From Emmonsiellopsis sp. PD_33 (taxonomy: Eukaryota > Ascomycota > Eurotiomycetes > Onygenales > Ajellomycetaceae), in contig JANTQF010000024.1 in NCBI GenBank assembly GCA_032988165.1, positions 62,001 through 126,000 on the forward strand: 64,000 nucleotides of DNA, written 5' to 3'. The position numbers were made by a program, and so were the translations under genes. The notes beneath the pieces are model-generated. The model was given only the letters and a program-made list of their open reading frames with translations, searched no databases and was not told the origin of the DNA. Shown piece after piece: positions 1 to 11,075 of the stretch (positions are counted from its first letter, which is position 1; each line of letters opens with the position of its first letter).

Positions 1-39
1 GCCGACGAAGAGGGCGGAAAGGAAGTAGGTGAGCTTCAT
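1..39 (-). CDS. N-terminus of a secreted protein (partial, leaves left edge)
   Basis: An ATG on the minus strand (39-37) opens a frame that runs off the window after 13 codons, reading MKLTYFLSALFVG. A Lys followed by a hydrophobic stretch is typical of the start of a fungal signal peptide, so the product is probably secreted or GPI-anchored. Upstream (to the right) lie a GGTTTC hexamer run at about 47-66 and an alternating TA tract at about 107-123 that could serve as a TATA-type promoter, followed by a pyrimidine-rich stretch at about 174-199. The mature protein is outside the window, so its function is unknown. Confidence 0.55.
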   Translation of the reverse strand, partial: MKLTYFLSALFVG

Positions 40-2273
40 TTTGGAGGTTTCGGTTTCGGTTTCGGTTTTGGTTTATTGATGTGGTGGTCGGGGATGGTTG
101 ATGATCTATATATATATATATATTCGTAAAAGATCTAGAAAGGTGGTTAGCAAGATTTTCACTAGCGATCTCCTTCTTTTTTCTTTCTTTCTCTTTGTCC
201 CTGAGTACGGAGTAGATATGCAGCGAGGTTCCAGATACTTGACAGCATGCAGCACATAGGGGATGACATATCATATGCAGATGTAGCATTGCTATATACA
301 TACCTCAATAAACAACCAGATATCCAATTCGAAGCCCGACCCAGATCACAAAAAGATCAGCGGCGGCTGGGGGGGCATAAGGCCGCTATATATCAATCCC
401 ACGTCAAATATGATTCCTTCCAGCTCCAAAATCCGCCTCTCCCCCTCTGTCCAGTGTCCACCGTCCAGTCTCAAATCCTTCAGCCGGTCCAGCGCCCGCT
501 GTGACGCCGTCACCAGCCAAGCCGAAGATCGGCAGCCAAACACCAGACTGTTTCGCAGCCCATTCGCTGTTTTTGTTTCTTTTTGTTTTTTTGTTTCCCT
601 CTCTTGAGTCTTCGCTGCACCAGCGCACTGGCGTTGGAGGGCGCTGTAAAATTCGCTAGACAAGTTGTGCAGGCGTGCCCCGTTTTTGCTCTCCGGGTGT
701 CTGGATATGAGTTGGCGCTGTGTCTCCGTGGGATGAGTAGCCTAGATCATTCTTCATTTTTCATTGTTTCTTTGACTTGAGTTGTACATGTCGGGCCGGC
801 TATCTGGGGATGGGAGGATGTGCCCGGTCCGATGTGCCATAAATATGTACGACACCTCACATCCTCATCGCATGCAATCGAGGATGTTTGATTCCGGAGA
901 GTTTCCACTGTTTTGGGTACTTCGCAAGTATCCGTAGTTTCAGGAGGCATAAGTACCCGTAGCCTGCAGAACGAGTTCCGATTCAACGCCCCCTCGCAGA
1001 ATAAAAGAAAAGAAAAAGAAAAGAAAAGAGGATCAAAACAACCCAGATAGGTCCTTGCATATTACGACTGGTGTTTTTATTTTCCCCTCCCTCAGTCACA
1101 CCCATCCCATTCCTATCCCACTAAAATCCGTGATATCAACATGAATCCTCCCATTCCTCACGAGTCACCAGGGTTCATTATTTGCGAACCCCCACAAATC
1201 TCAACCGGATTGACAATTCCAACGGCCAAATCAAACCCGCCCATCCCAAAAGAAGTGACCTCATTGCTGACACTGACAGCTGACAGGTTGACAAGCTAAA
1301 AACAACCCCAAGAAAAAAGAAAACCAAAAAGCGATAGTCCCCCTTAGGACCTTGCCGGCGCTGTCGATCTGCCGCCAATAGTACAGTTTTAACTTAGTTA
1401 CCCTGGGGCCTTTACCCGTTACAAGGTTTGTTACAAGAAAAGGGGGCAGGCTGGTGACCTTTCAAGGTTTCAGCGGCCCGTCACGTCACGTCATAATTGT
1501 TTCTTCTTGGTGTGAAAAACAGACTGCGGATGTTTCAGCAAGCAGATCGAACGAATAGCAAATTTTGAAACTTGGAAAACCGTCACTCATCAGACGGGAT
1601 CTGAGGATGTGCAATTCCTAGCGCGGTGATGGGGTTGGATTCCAATAGCGTCATAGCCACACGCCTTGGCATATCTCCGCCTTGAATTTTTGCCAGCTGC
1701 CATCCGCGTTCACAAAGGAGCGTTACACCATTGGGATCTTCGTGCAAAGGAGCCTACGTTTCTTTGAGCTGAAATCCTTAAAAGAGTGAGAGGTCGTTTT
1801 CAGTCAAGGTGATAGATACTAAGTATCCATCATACGGCAATGAAAACACAAAAATGAAAAGGGAGCGACCATCGCATCAAAGACAGAATGAGAAACAAAG
1901 GCAGTAACTGCTAAATACAACGCCTGCGATCCCGATGCCTGCATAAACGAAAGAGCGGGTCGAGAGAGGACCAAAACGGAAAGTGCCGAACCAGAAGCAA
2001 ACATAAACCAGCTACGCGAATGACCTGTGATGCATAACGATGCCAAATTGATAGAAAAGAAAATGAGTGGAATCAGGTGCTAGAAATACAAAATAGTTAG
2101 TTGTCAAAAGGATGTCCGAGAAAAGGGCAACCAGATACGTGGTCAAAAAGCTTACCATGCGGGCGGTCAAATCAACAAAACGTTGCGAATCTCGAAGTTC
2201 AGACAAAGAGTGACAACGAAAAAAGAAACAATCCAACTCGCAGAAACGAGCATGACAGCTCCGTCAACGGCGG
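40..2273. other. Intergenic region without a convincing gene
   Basis: It holds the presumed promoter of the left-edge gene and then about 2 kb in which only short overlapping frames occur on both strands. None has a plausible start, family motif or splice pattern. An A/G-rich stretch at about 1003-1030 is low-complexity. Nothing else is supported. Confidence 0.5.
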
Positions 2274-2765
2274 TCAGGGGCTGCTAGCGCGAGGGGGGGT
2301 GTCCCTGTAGAACGTAACGGTATATCCCGCTTGTTTACACACCGGGCATTTTCTCGAAAGCCGGAACTTGAACAGGAGAATCCACCTCCGATATGTGGAT
2401 GAAGGGACATCTTTCCGCTTTCCACCCCACCAATACCCCGACTGGGTTGTCAATATCCTGTCGCACCCTTTGCAGTGGCGGCCCCCTGGGTGAGCCGTAA
2501 CGTCCGTTACAGTTATTGTTGTTGCCATTTCTCCCGGTGGTGGACTTAGTTGAGGGCGTGGTCGCTCCCAATGGTCTGGTATTGGTAGCACGCACGTCGC
2601 GCCCGCTGCGAGGGAGTGCTTCGCCTCCGCGCTCGCGTTAGGGTTCGGAGTCGGATATGGGAGACGATGCGGCGAGGAACCGCGGCGGTCTGGGGGTGGA
2701 ATCGGACGGGCTCGGCGTGGACGAGCTTCCTCACGCGTAGCAGAATAGGGCGGAGGTGGATCCAC
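2274..2765 (-). CDS. Small proline-rich protein with two CxxC pairs; 5' end unresolved
   Basis: The open frame of about 163 codons begins with a Pro/Arg-rich segment that starts PPPPYS (a possible PPxY WW-ligand). It ends in a compact region with HCKGCD and, 39 residues on, CPVCKQAGY, together a likely single zinc ribbon or knuckle, then a TVTFYRD tail. No in-frame ATG exists at the 5' end. The first bases sit just after a CCCTAG acceptor-like site at about 2765, so an upstream exon is likely. The only internal ATG (MATTIT) lies about 80 codons in and would keep the zinc module. I do not recognise the family. Reality is supported by the preserved Cys pairs and by the frame staying open through skewed codons. 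Confidence 0.42.
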   Translation of the reverse strand: MDPPPPYSATREEARPRRARPIPPPDRRGSSPHRLPYPTPNPNASAEAKHSLAAGATCVLPIPDHWERPRPQLSPPPGEMATTITVTDVTAHPGGRHCKGCDRILTTQSGYWWGGKRKDVPSSTYRRWILLFKFRLSRKCPVCKQAGYTVTFYRDTPPRASSP

Positions 2766-3853
2766 TAGGGATGCGAGCCGCGAATGCGCGACGGCGTCCG
2801 CTTTGTTTCGCTCTATGCTGCCGTTGTGATGCAGTTATTGATGGCTGAGGAGTATTGACGGATTAAGAGGCGTCGATATAAGCCCGGGGTTGGGATGCGT
2901 GGGAAGTATGGTTCGCTATTCCGCTATGCACGAACGTTTTCGTGCGAAGCGGTGCTCTTGGATGGCGTCCCAGGATTGATATGGCTGCAGCGTTGGCTTG
3001 CTCGTCCTCTAACGAACGGAACTTAGGTACTGAATATGCTGGTATAGATAAGATATTGCATAAATGTGATGGACTGAGATAGATGGTCGGACTGTTGTTG
3101 ATGTTTTGTTGTCAGCGAGATAAGATGGATGGATTCGGCTGGCCATTTTGAGGAAAGAGTGTCTTGCCTGGGGTTGAGCCCCCAAGCAGAGGAAGGCGCC
3201 GAGCGACGTGATGTCGGACTGTCGCGCAGAAAGCGAAAGTGCGATGGCGCCCATTGTGCCTGGTATCAAGTTCTGTTATTGTGACCGCTCCTTCTTGTCC
3301 AGGATCGTTCGCGGAGATAATCGCAACTCCTTTCGTACCGTGGACGAATCCAGAAAACGTTCATGTAGTGCATATTTCGAGGAGATGCATATAGAGTGCG
3401 CTAACTTCCTGGATCGTATCAGCATAATATCCACTCCCGGAATCTTTAAGATGATTCTTTGTCAACACTTGATATGATGGGTTCGGAGTTAATTTAAGCA
3501 TCCATCACTGTGTCATGCATGCAGTGTGACGTTGCCGTAAGTATGACATTATTGTTTGAATAAGGCACATATATGTAGAGTATATGCATGCATGCATGCA
3601 TGCATGAGACGTAACGTGATAACGAAAATACAAAAAAGACGAAGACGAAGAAACCAGGCTCAAGACCCAAAGGTAAAATGTATATAGGAAAAGTCGACAG
3701 CAACCGGCGCTCGTCTTGTGCCAAAAAGGCGAAAATTTAATCCTGAGAAGAGATAAAAAAAAGGGGTGGTGACATAACCAAGCATATCATTCATCAAGTA
3801 CTTCTTCAAGATATCAAAAAGGGGAGCGAGAAAAGAACCGAAAAAACAAGCAC
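2766..3853. other. Intergenic region; tetranucleotide repeat
   Basis: No convincing gene. A perfect, self-complementary TGCA tandem tract lies at about 3584-3606. The rest is the upstream region of the CxxC gene and the 3' flank of the aldo/keto reductase. Confidence 0.45.
3584..3606. repeat. (TGCA)n microsatellite
   Basis: About five to six uninterrupted copies of TGCA, each its own reverse complement, so the tract can also fold as a palindrome. It lies in the 3' flank of the ARA2-like gene. Confidence 0.85.
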
Positions 3854-5239
3854 TCATTTATCAATCGGGTCCAGCGGAGGCGTGAGCAGTTTCGCCCCCT
3901 TTTCCGCGGCAGCATCATATCCATTTGTAGCTGATACAATGGTATCATCGACCTCAATCAGTTCTCCATGCTGCGGCGGAATATTCACGAACCCTTCATC
4001 CGGGCTTGCCCACGTATAATCAACCCAATTCGAGCCTAAAATATCACGTATGCCCTTGGCGAGATTCGATATGCGCTGTCGTCGACTGCGAGACCATTGA
4101 CGATCGGTAATAGCATCGGATGGCGTCAGCGTGCTGGGTGGCTTCGACGTGCCGTAGGGACCGTCTATGTCATTTGCTCCATGTTGTGAGAAACTCTCGT
4201 CCTCGGGCGAAGGAATATCATCATCTTCCCCCTCCAGCCCGTCGACGATACTATGCCATACACGGAGTGTTTCGTTGAGTTCGTCTAGGTTACTTACGCC
4301 CATGACGCTGACGCCTAGCCTTCGTCCGGTACCGACTGTTGCGACGGATATGAAGCCAGGGTCAGCATCAAGGGCGGGGGCCAGTGGCGGTCCAAGGGCG
4401 CCAGCGGCAGACCCCTCGCGCAGCCAGGACTCGAGTGCATATCGGATTGCGACGACTTCTATTTTCTCTCCCTGTTGATCGGTCCATGTGCTTGCGGCGT
4501 GTATTACGCTTCGTAGCCCGTCCGGTGCAGGATGGAAATCTCCCATGCTTCCGATGGGGACGCCCTCCCGTCTCAAAAGGCCCATGCCCAACGGTGATGC
4601 GTTAGGAACCACATCAACCCCCGCAGCAAGAAGGCGGGGCAAGCCCTCCGCTGCAAGCTTCGAGTTTTGCAATGTGAAATTGGCATACGACATCACGGCG
4701 TCCAGCGGCTCTCCGGTCTCCCTCAGGACCATCTCCGCCAGTGAACATAGCACATCCACCGGATATCCTGAAATTCCCACATAATGTATCGTCCCCTCCG
4801 TATCCCGTATTCTGCGCAACTCCCGCACAGCGCCTAAAACTTCCTCCGGCGTCACAAATTCGACATCATGACAATAAACGACGTCGAGATAAGGGGTATC
4901 GAGCCTAGATAAGCTGCGCTTTATGCTGTGCCGGATCCAGGCGGGCGAGTAATCGAAGGACGACGCCGCGACGCGGCCGACTTTGGTCAGGAGGCGGTAG
5001 GTGTATCTTGGGAAGTTGGTGCGAACGAAGGAAGTGGAGAGGGCGCGGCCTAGCAATTCCTCTGCTGGGCCGTAGTATGGGGACGTGTCAAAAGCGCGGA
5101 CTCCTGCTGATAAAGCGCGGTGTACTATCGCCGTAGTGGGTAGAGCGTAGGGGTCGTGATTGTACTGTGAGTTGAACGTTGCGGTGCCGAATATCAATGG
5201 CGGTAGGTCCGCAGACAGAGGCACAAAAGGTTTTCCCAT
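3854..5239 (-). CDS. ARA2: D-arabinose 1-dehydrogenase (NAD+), aldo/keto reductase
   Basis: A single-exon gene for 461 aa. Members of this aldo/keto reductase group (yeast Ara2, plant L-galactose dehydrogenase) oxidise D-arabinose or L-galactose to the lactone, which feeds erythroascorbate/ascorbate synthesis in the cytosol. The barrel runs from LIFGTATF (residues 15-22). The catalytic tetrad is complete: Asp51 and Tyr56 in FDTSPYYG, Lys85 in LLTKVGR, and His123 in YCHDVE. The segment SYANFTLQN matches the ARA2-like substrate loop. At 461 residues it is longer than yeast Ara2 (about 335). The extra length is an acidic, Ser-rich insertion around residues 340-385 and a C-terminal tail, as in other filamentous fungi. 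The start is the first ATG, just ahead of the first barrel strand. The 5' neighbour is a 2 kb gap, so the gene is probably transcribed alone. Confidence 0.9.
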   Translation of the reverse strand: MGKPFVPLSADLPPLIFGTATFNSQYNHDPYALPTTAIVHRALSAGVRAFDTSPYYGPAEELLGRALSTSFVRTNFPRYTYRLLTKVGRVAASSFDYSPAWIRHSIKRSLSRLDTPYLDVVYCHDVEFVTPEEVLGAVRELRRIRDTEGTIHYVGISGYPVDVLCSLAEMVLRETGEPLDAVMSYANFTLQNSKLAAEGLPRLLAAGVDVVPNASPLGMGLLRREGVPIGSMGDFHPAPDGLRSVIHAASTWTDQQGEKIEVVAIRYALESWLREGSAAGALGPPLAPALDADPGFISVATVGTGRRLGVSVMGVSNLDELNETLRVWHSIVDGLEGEDDDIPSPEDESFSQHGANDIDGPYGTSKPPSTLTPSDAITDRQWSRSRRQRISNLAKGIRDILGSNWVDYTWASPDEGFVNIPPQHGELIEVDDTIVSATNGYDAAAEKGAKLLTPPLDPIDK

Positions 5240-7219
5240 GCCTCCTCAATTAATCGCAAGAACTTAAAGAGTGGCGAACAGGCTTGTGTTGCGGCTGGTT
5301 TTGCGCTCGCTGTAAGGAAAAGGGAGGAGGGGTAGTTCGGAGTCCAAAATTTTGATCTGACTGATAAGATATGCGGAGAAAAAAAAATCTCGGGCAGAAA
5401 GTATATGTGAGAGGGGGAGGAGGCAAGCACCGAACCGTTCAATCAACTTACGATAAGGGCAAAACTACCCATCATCACAAGGCAAGAGAGCGAAAGAAAG
5501 ACTTATAGGTGTCATGTTGGTGATAAAATTTCTTCTTCCCGCTTTCGCTTTATTGCATCATTCGAGATGGAGTAATTAAGAGAGTGGTGAGTGAGAAGCG
5601 CCGGATCCCGATCAGCATTTTCCACTCGGAATTGCGCCATGGGAGGGGGATAGCATGCTCCACAGTACACCGTCCACAGTGCCTGGCCTGGAAAAGCGGT
5701 ACAGGCAGATGTTTGCTTATGAAAGCACCTCGGAAAGCAAGCGGTTTTATCCGTGGTTGATAGCACTACCCAAGTCCTAACGAGGTTCGCAATGGAGGGG
5801 CGGGTGTTAGCATATTTTTGAAGGCCTGTATCTTCGAGACAAATTGCAGGGAGCGGATTTAGAGGGAATTGATACCCGCTTGCGAGGGGCTTGGCCTAGG
5901 CATCTGGAGTGATACAATCGAGATGGATTTGCTCTCCTAAGCCGGATGTCGGATGGGATTGGCCACCCCTTGTCCGCCACGATTTGGAATCAAGGAGCTG
6001 AGGATGGATATCAATGTGTTGGTGGTGAGGGGTCGAATTGTGTGCCAGGAACCTTCCGCGGGCAGATGCTGGCGGTCATCTGACTCTGTTCCCTGGCTAT
6101 ATGTTTTCATGGGTGGTTAATATTGTTGGGAAGAGGGATTAGCCCTAGGGGTTCAGCCTCCAAGCCAGTGGAATACGACAATTGCTAGATTGTTAGAGAT
6201 GAACTGGTATAGAAAGAATCTCTTGATCGGTGGTGGTGATGAAGTTCAAGTTGGAGAGAGATGTCGTTGGAAAATGGGCTGCATGGCCAAAAGGGGAAAG
6301 GTGGCAATTGAGCCGCAAATAATTATCAGATTGATAACGAGGATCAAAGAATCATTGCATCCCGCTGGCAAATATTGCGATTTATTATTTCAGGATTTAA
6401 AAGTATACGAGGACATGGTGGTATAATAATAGAATACATGGTATCAAATTATTGCTCTATCTTCTAAACGAACATGGTTCAAGATCTTGCCACTCATCTT
6501 GTCCTTCGTCTCAGCAACAAAAAGACCCCAACAATCTTGCTTTGTCAAGCCAGTCTCTTCCTCTCTACTCTCCTTCTCATGCTCCCCATGACTGATAATG
6601 CATGCAGCTCTCCAGAATTCAGTATAATACACGAAGGCCGCCACGCAGAGCAGGTCTATCAAAACAAAGAGTGGAGAAATCCATCGAGAACATAGGAAAT
6701 AATAACGGGTACTCCTTCATCCCTTCCCTCCTTTAATATGTCGTAAGAAAGGGAATATGGTATACAAGCGGCTAAACGCCTCTCGAAAGCGCGTCATGCA
6801 ACCGCGATGCAGGCTTCCATGGGCAGGCAACGCAAGATATCGTCAATATCCCAAAGGAAGCGGGTCCGGAATCGGTGCAATCAGGCGATAATTGAGGAGA
6901 ATAGACCGGTCGATAAAAATTTGACATCACGCGGCGCAATGGCGGAAATAAACGCTTGGACGGAAGAGAGATGAACAAAACCTAACGCGGCCAACCAACG
7001 TCAAAGGCTCAAAAAAAACGCGCAAACGCCCGTGCTATGCAGTAAAAAACGAGGAAGAAATGGTGATATATGGTGATAGGGATAGGTTATCGTGGCCGCA
7101 GCCGCCGTGCCGTAATCGGGATTGCGGATCGAAATAGGCCGCAAGAAAGTTGTGTGGGGTGCATGGATTTTCCATATCCCCCCATATTCCTCACAAGGTC
7201 GGCGTGGGAATTTTAACGA
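5240..7219. other. Long intergenic region, nothing recognised
   Basis: About 2 kb with only short frames on both strands and no recognisable motif, tRNA or repeat. The right end holds the 3' flank of PAM16. Confidence 0.45.
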
Positions 7220-7714
7220 TCACCGATCCTTATACACCTTTGGTTTCCATCCTTCTTTTAATTCCTTCTCCGTGGCTTTGTTCCGTGCCGCTTCTCGCAC
7301 CTCCGCCTCAATCCTTTCCCGCGCACGCAGAATCTTGCTCTGTAAGTAGAAACTGCCGCCCTTCTTCGGGTCATTCAAATCGAAAAGTTTCTTGAACCGT
7401 TCCGTTGTGGCTTCTAGGTTTGCTTCGCCGCCCATCGGTGGCTTGACGTTCAGGATCTTGCAGGCTTCGTCGAGGGTCAGGCCGTTAGAGGAAATACTGG
7501 GGGCGGTGCCGTTCTTTTGTGCTTGCGCGGCATATTTTGATGAGGCGGAAGCTTGTTTGTAGGCTTCTGCGAATGCTCGTCCGAAGACACGGGTGCCCGT
7601 GAGGACTATCTGGGTCACGATCCGATGCGCCTGGAGGGGATAACCAGTCAGTTCATACCCGGACATGCGGCGAACATTAACACGATTCACGGGAGTCTAA
7701 TGAGAACATACCAT
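7220..7714 (-). CDS. PAM16: Mitochondrial import motor subunit Pam16/Tim16
   Basis: Two exons: 7714-7712 (only the ATG codon) and 7630-7220, giving 137 aa. The 81-nt intron starts GTATGT directly after ATG and ends CTCCAG. Joining gives MAHRIVTQIVLTG, the universal Pam16 start, whereas reading through would add an unrelated leader. Pam16 is the J-like partner of Pam14/Pam18 in the TIM23 presequence translocase motor and regulates mtHsp70 at the matrix face of the inner membrane. The N-terminal helix (residues 4-25, GTRVFGRAFAEAYKQA) is the membrane-associated part. The degenerate J domain (about 55-110, LTLDEACKILNV) lacks the HPD motif, as expected for Pam16. The length is normal for the family (yeast 149). 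The intron position was derived from splice signals plus family conservation. Confidence 0.93.
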
Positions 7715-8204
7715 CCCAAATTCGTAAAAGATAGACTCTAGAGTAACAATATCCCCTTAACTTCCAGCTTCCCAGCAGATAGCGGATAGCAAGCAAGGTG
7801 TGTATGCGCGGAGGCGTTTGTTGGAGAAAAAAAGAACCTTGAAGAAGATCGGAATCTGGATAAAATTTGAGGGCTGGATGCGGTTTAGCGCCAATCGGGA
7901 TGGGACATGTCGTTTTGGGTTTAGCGTGTAAATGCAATTTGGCCAATAAGAACTCGACATTCTTGATATCGTCAGCAGAGCAGATATCAGATATCCATGG
8001 ACAGACCCCTTCGATAACGTCTATGTATCTAGGGGTTCCCTCTAATTATTGGAGCCAAGTCAAATCGTCGTTCCGGCTTGCTCTTGGAAAGTCCATCAGC
8101 CTCAAGCCCCAGTACGAGAGGATCTGTTGAAAGATCCGCCAGGGGCTCGGCAGAAGAGAGCTTGGACAAAAGACCCATGATTTCGAGCAAGCTCAATACG
8201 TGCC
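7715..8204. other. Upstream region of PAM16 and of the phosphotransferase remnant
   Basis: An approximately 490-bp divergent spacer. No gene is visible. It probably carries the PAM16 promoter. Confidence 0.45.
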
Positions 8205-9923
8205 ATGGAAGCCCATCCTGCTCAATACCCCCAAGCAACCCAACATGAATCCACCGAGCCGATGCCGCCTAGCAATGCTAGCACAGTCAAACCACGCAAA
8301 GCCCTTCTCGACCGCTTCATCACTCTCTCAGCTGCTGAAGATGAAGAGGAAGACATGAGGGCTGAATTGCAATATTCCCGAAAAAGGGGGATTTTGTACA
8401 CTGAGTTACAAAACCAAATGAAGGAGATCCAGACGCTCGTGGCATCTCATTGTGGGTTGGCAAGCCCTGAGCTTGTACAAGTTCCAGAAATGGTTGACCA
8501 AAACAACAAGCTCGTCTGGCTGCATGGAAGCTTCAACGTGTGTGTCCCTGTTTATATCAGCAACCCTAGAGGATCACTACCTTCAAAAATGGCATTTAGG
8601 GTTCCTTTGCCTTATAAAATTGGCGAAGACGAATTCCCAGGCAATGCAGAGGAGAAGCTCCGGTCCGAGGCTGCAACATATGGGTAGGTGAGAACTGTCC
8701 AGATGTTCCAATTCCAAAGCTACGAGGATTTGGAGTCCCTGGTGGTGTTAGTGTGAGTTGTATTGCAATCCCCGGCAGTTGTTCAATACTAATATATGGT
8801 GGGAGAGCAGTTTTTCGACGCCGAATTCCTTCCACTCTGGCAGCGAATTAAATCCTGGCCCCCCTGGTTTTGCTGTCGTTTGTTTGGGACCTCAGGGTTC
8901 TGGGGGTTCATTCCGCAGAAAAGAACTATGTTTTTGGGACATGGCTACCTGCTAATCGACTGGATTGAAAGCGAGAATGCCCAGATGCTCTCCAACACAT
9001 TCGTCATGCCTCATACGGAAGCACAGACTCAGAATCTTTACCGCAGTATGGCAAGAATTATGATCTCTCTTGCTAAGGTACCACAGCCTCGAATTGGCTC
9101 TTGGACTATCAATAATGATGGCAAGATCAGTCTATCCAACCGCCCCATGTTTTGTCACCTCCACCAACTGTAGAATTGGGCTATCCCGACTGGCATCCCT
9201 AGGAGCATGACCTACACTAGTGCTGATAGTCTATATCTTGATTTACTTGCTGGTCATGACAATCGTCTCCGTTATCAAGGGAATGCTGCCGTTACCGACG
9301 AAGACGCACGTTCACAAGCTACAGACCTAGTACTCATGAGAGCACTTCTTCATCAGTTTACTGATCGATCCCTCCGCGATGGACCATTTGTCATGCAACT
9401 AACGGATATGCATGCCAGTAATATATTTGTTGATAAGGACTGGAACATCAAACATATCATTGATCCTGAATGGGCCTGCTCCCTCCCGCTAGAGAAGCTA
9501 TTGCCACCGTTTTGGTTATCAGGTATTAAGGGTGTTGATCAGATCGAAGGCGCCGAGTATGAGCGATTCAAGGTGTGCTATGAGCAATTTACGGATATTC
9601 TCGAACAAGAGGAGATGAACGCACCCCTATACCACAACGGAATTCTCTACTCTCGGAGCGCAACCATGAACAGCTCTCTAAAGGGAGGTCGATACTGGTA
9701 TCTGAACGCATTAAAGACCCCAAAGGGTCTGTTCAATCTTTTCAGGGCACATCTCGAGCCGTTTTATGATCAGACACCAACAGGGACCCTTGGCGCAGCT
9801 ATATCCCCGTTTTGGACACCCGGAATGAGTTTATTTTTGGATGCGAAGCAGAAAGAATTTGCTCAGTACCTCCAAGAGGTTCGCGATATATTCAATAGCA
9901 AGGAGAGCGGACGACCATACTAG
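8205..9923 (+). pseudogene. APH-type phosphotransferase family gene, broken
   Basis: A fungal phosphotransferase (APH/choline-kinase fold) of roughly 530 residues, interrupted twice. The N-terminal frame (8205-8687) contains RVPLPYKIGED and EEKLRSEAATY. At about 8680 the family motif continues in another frame as WVGENCPDVPIPKLRGFGV, so a small indel has shifted the frame. A good intron follows (8753-8810, GTGAGT, branch ATACTAATA, GAGCAG). The frame then reads GHGYLLIDWIES to a TAG at about 9171, after HLHQL, and continues in the same frame through the catalytic loop (LTDMHASNIFVD) and the metal-binding motif (IIDPEWA). The domain is otherwise well preserved, so the inactivation looks recent. 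The 3' half alone would be a 238-aa frame starting at 9207. A sequencing error at both sites is the alternative. Confidence 0.8.
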
Positions 9924-11075
9924 CATGAAGGATAGAAAGCCCATATACCAATAGCCGTGATACCCATTTTGCTTTACATGACGAAAGACGACAGACACTT
10001 ATTCCCCTACGTGCGGTGTGGTTCCCTCCTCCTTTGTGCGTCAGTCCCGCTACTGCTCATTTGTTGAGCTGCTTGAGAGTTTTCGGGAATAGCAGAAACA
10101 AGTGTCTCAGCTGCCCTTTCTGACGCTGGCACAGGCCGCCCACCATGTTCCAAGGTAGATAGCGTCCTTTCCCTTGCCGCCTCAATACTACGATTGCTCG
10201 TGGCATCGCTCGCCGTATTGCTCGTCGCTAAACCGCCAACATCATTCATCTCATCGGCCCTTGATGCACCCACAGCACGCTGTTCGCCGGGTGCGCCCCG
10301 AGCAAAGTCGCCAGCTGTGCTCGTTGCGATGCTTGAGGTATTCGGGCTCCAGCGGTTGATCTCCTGATGTTGTTGGGCAGTGGTCTGCGAGCTGGTACTA
10401 TGACTTGTTCTTCGAAGATTGTCTCGCTACCGATGCTGGAGCTAGGAACAACACTTCTTCTGTTGCAAGGCGTTGGCAAATATATTAGGCAGCTGCATCT
10501 ATTCTCGAACTGCCAGCCTTGTCTGGTCTAATACCCCGCCTGTGGCACTCCCTACCATCCTGCAGCGGACGGCACCCTGGCAGGGGCGAGTGGACTGAGA
10601 GTCAGTGAAGCACAAGTATTTACGTAGTCCGAGTGTATTATATCAGTATACCTGACCGAGTCTGTAGAAGTAAATAAGAGCCGAAGAACTGCTTATATAA
10701 ACCCCCCAATATCACATGTCCAGCCTCGGGACATGGCACGTGACGCCAGCCAATTCCGCCCCGGCCGAGCTAAGCTGGGGAAGTTCCGCCCAGAGCCTCA
10801 TCATCCCGATCAATAAATCCAACCCCAACCTCCCTCTATCTCCAACATCATCCCATCTCTATCCACCCTGCACCCACCACTGTAGCCCTGTTTGCTACCT
10901 CCAGCGCTGCTGTTCTTCTTGTAGTGTGCTTCCCATCCCCCCCAGAATGACCTTGTCTGGGCAGGTGGATATCCGGGTCCTGGTTGTATGGCAGCTATCG
11001 GTATGGTCCCCACAATCCCTGCTATTATATGTACGCTTCTGACCTCGCATTCCAGAGACACCGTGGGTAGGTTCC
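9924..11075. other. Intergenic region with weak minus-strand frames
   Basis: Two overlapping minus-strand frames (10479-10246 and 10273-10007) of 77 and 88 codons are Ala/Ser/Arg-rich and could be pieces of one spliced hypothetical gene, but I see no family motif and no decisive splice pair. The part from 10700 to 11075 is the likely promoter and leader of the downstream peroxin gene. Confidence 0.35.

Noticed and set aside
3584..3606. Repeated TGCATGCA considered as a regulatory operator array
   Set aside because: It is a simple tetranucleotide microsatellite in a 3' flank with no associated promoter.
8684..8726. Possible intron from GTAGGT to the AAAG before CTACGAGG in the phosphotransferase gene
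   Set aside because: At about 42 nt it would be too short and would delete the conserved ENCPDVPIPK segment; a frameshift explains the data better.
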